Positions 5,963 to 6,338 of a stretch of DNA of 6,338 nt are shown one piece after another. The notes below the pieces were generated by a model, which was not told where the DNA came from, did no database searches, and worked only from the letters and a program-made list of their open reading frames with translations. Position 1 is the stretch's first letter. The number at the start of each line of letters is the position of its first letter. Both the position numbers and the translations under genes were made by a program. The DNA is from Deltaproteobacteria bacterium. GTDB lineage: Bacteria; Desulfobacterota; DSM-4660; Desulfatiglandales; Desulfatiglandaceae. The stretch lies in NCBI GenBank assembly GCA_003646995.1, contig QMLZ01000177.1:1-6338 (forward strand), read 5' to 3'.

Positions 5963-6338
5963 TTACAGAAAATTCATGTGACCCAAGATCCGGGGCAGGA
6001 GTCTTCGGTCATTCACGTAAACCCTTACGCCCACCCTGTAATAGGTCGAAAACCCTAAAGGACTCAATCCCACGTATAATTTGTATTTACCCTCACGTGG
6101 GGGAGTGAATGTGAAAGACCTGGAGCCCTTATGTGACACATACTCTGTATTTTCGTACAATACCTTACCCTTTGAATCCAATAATCCAATAATCGGATCT
6201 GCAGTTTTTGTTTCTTATCGGTCCGAATCTGGATTAGGTGGGCCTTGGAGGCATTCTTTACTGTGAACTCCACAAATTTGCTTGATCCCGCAACCGCAAG
6301 CCTCTGGTGAGCCACAAGATCTCCCTTAAGCCAAAATT
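5963..6338 (-). pseudogene. Frameshifted 3' part of a minus-strand gene, beta-sandwich-like C-terminus (5' end beyond window)
   Basis: Two overlapping minus-strand frames join into one sensible protein end. The upstream frame enters open from the right edge (FWLKGDLVAHQRLAVAGSS, then FVEFTVKNASKAHLIQIRTD) down to about 6207. The downstream frame, from about 6205 to the TAA at 5963-5965, reads TADPIIGLLDSKGKVLYEN, then FTFTPPREGKYKLYVGLSPLG and YYRVGVRVYVNDRRLLPR. The switch falls in an A-rich tract (T5-G-T3 on the plus strand, 6205-6213). One extra A there would make the frame continuous, reading IRTDKKQKTADPIIGLLDS. The pattern (FVEFTV, DPIIGLLDSKGKVL, FTFTPPREGKYKLYV) resembles a PPC-like or similar beta-sandwich domain common at the C-termini of exported proteins; this is pattern recognition, not a proven match. 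It may be a true frameshift mutation or a homopolymer sequencing error. It converges on the T6SS operon and need not be related to it. No start codon for it lies in the window. Confidence 0.6.

Noticed and set aside
6069..6101. Inverted repeat CCCACGT ... ACGTGGG with a 19-base spacer
   Set aside because: It falls within the plausible coding part of the minus-strand gene (codons for PPREGKYKLYVG), has a long loop and no other operator or terminator features, so it is probably chance.
5911..6108. Plus-strand 65-codon open frame after the operon
   Set aside because: It has no ribosome site, crosses the convergent gap and runs opposite the better-supported minus-strand gene. The sequence is not protein-like.
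6203..6216. Programmed -1 ribosomal frameshift in the minus-strand gene
   Set aside because: The A-rich tract does not give a proper X-XXY-YYZ heptamer in the incoming frame, and no downstream stem-loop or pseudoknot is evident. A lost base is the simpler explanation.
1..6338. CRISPR arrays, tRNA or rRNA genes, insertion sequences and attachment sites
   Set aside because: I saw no regularly spaced repeats, tRNA-like cloverleaf, transposase-like protein or terminal inverted repeats in either strand.

Overview
The window reads as the 3' part of a type VI secretion system (T6SS) vgrG cargo island from a Gram-negative bacterium. Base composition is moderate by eye, with no strong GC or AT codon bias. 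The combination of VgrG, a short beta-helix protein, two DUF2169 adaptors and a PAAR-like glycine-rich protein recalls accessory vgrG islands of Myxococcota, Desulfobacterota and other Proteobacteria. Nothing here, such as rRNA or a housekeeping gene, fixes the taxon, so that placement is an inference.

Layout: bases 3-5884 hold six plus-strand genes packed head to tail, with gaps of at most 31 bases and one 14-base overlap, consistent with one operon whose promoter lies left of the window. In order they are: (1) a VgrG spike protein missing its extreme N-terminus at the left edge; (2) a 140-residue protein built largely of short beta-strand repeats like the VgrG needle; (3) a 114-residue charged, probably helical protein I do not recognise; (4) a short DUF2169 protein overlapping gene 3; (5) a longer DUF2169 protein; (6) a 300-residue protein with a proline-rich N-terminus, a PAAR-like middle and a glycine/alanine-rich, membrane-like C-terminal part.

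To the right, 5885-5962 is a short convergent intergenic stretch. From 5963 to the right edge a minus-strand gene runs inward. Its reading frame is broken once: two overlapping minus frames join into one sensible beta-sandwich-like C-terminus if a single A is restored in an A-rich tract (plus coordinates 6205-6213).

Working model (inference from family knowledge): the VgrG trimer forms the spike, the DUF2169 proteins act as adaptors that load PAAR-like cargo onto it, and the last gene is the tip and/or cargo. No classical toxin domain and no clear immunity gene can be seen. The functionally open parts are the beta-helix mini-protein, the helical small protein, and the glycine-zipper region of the last gene.
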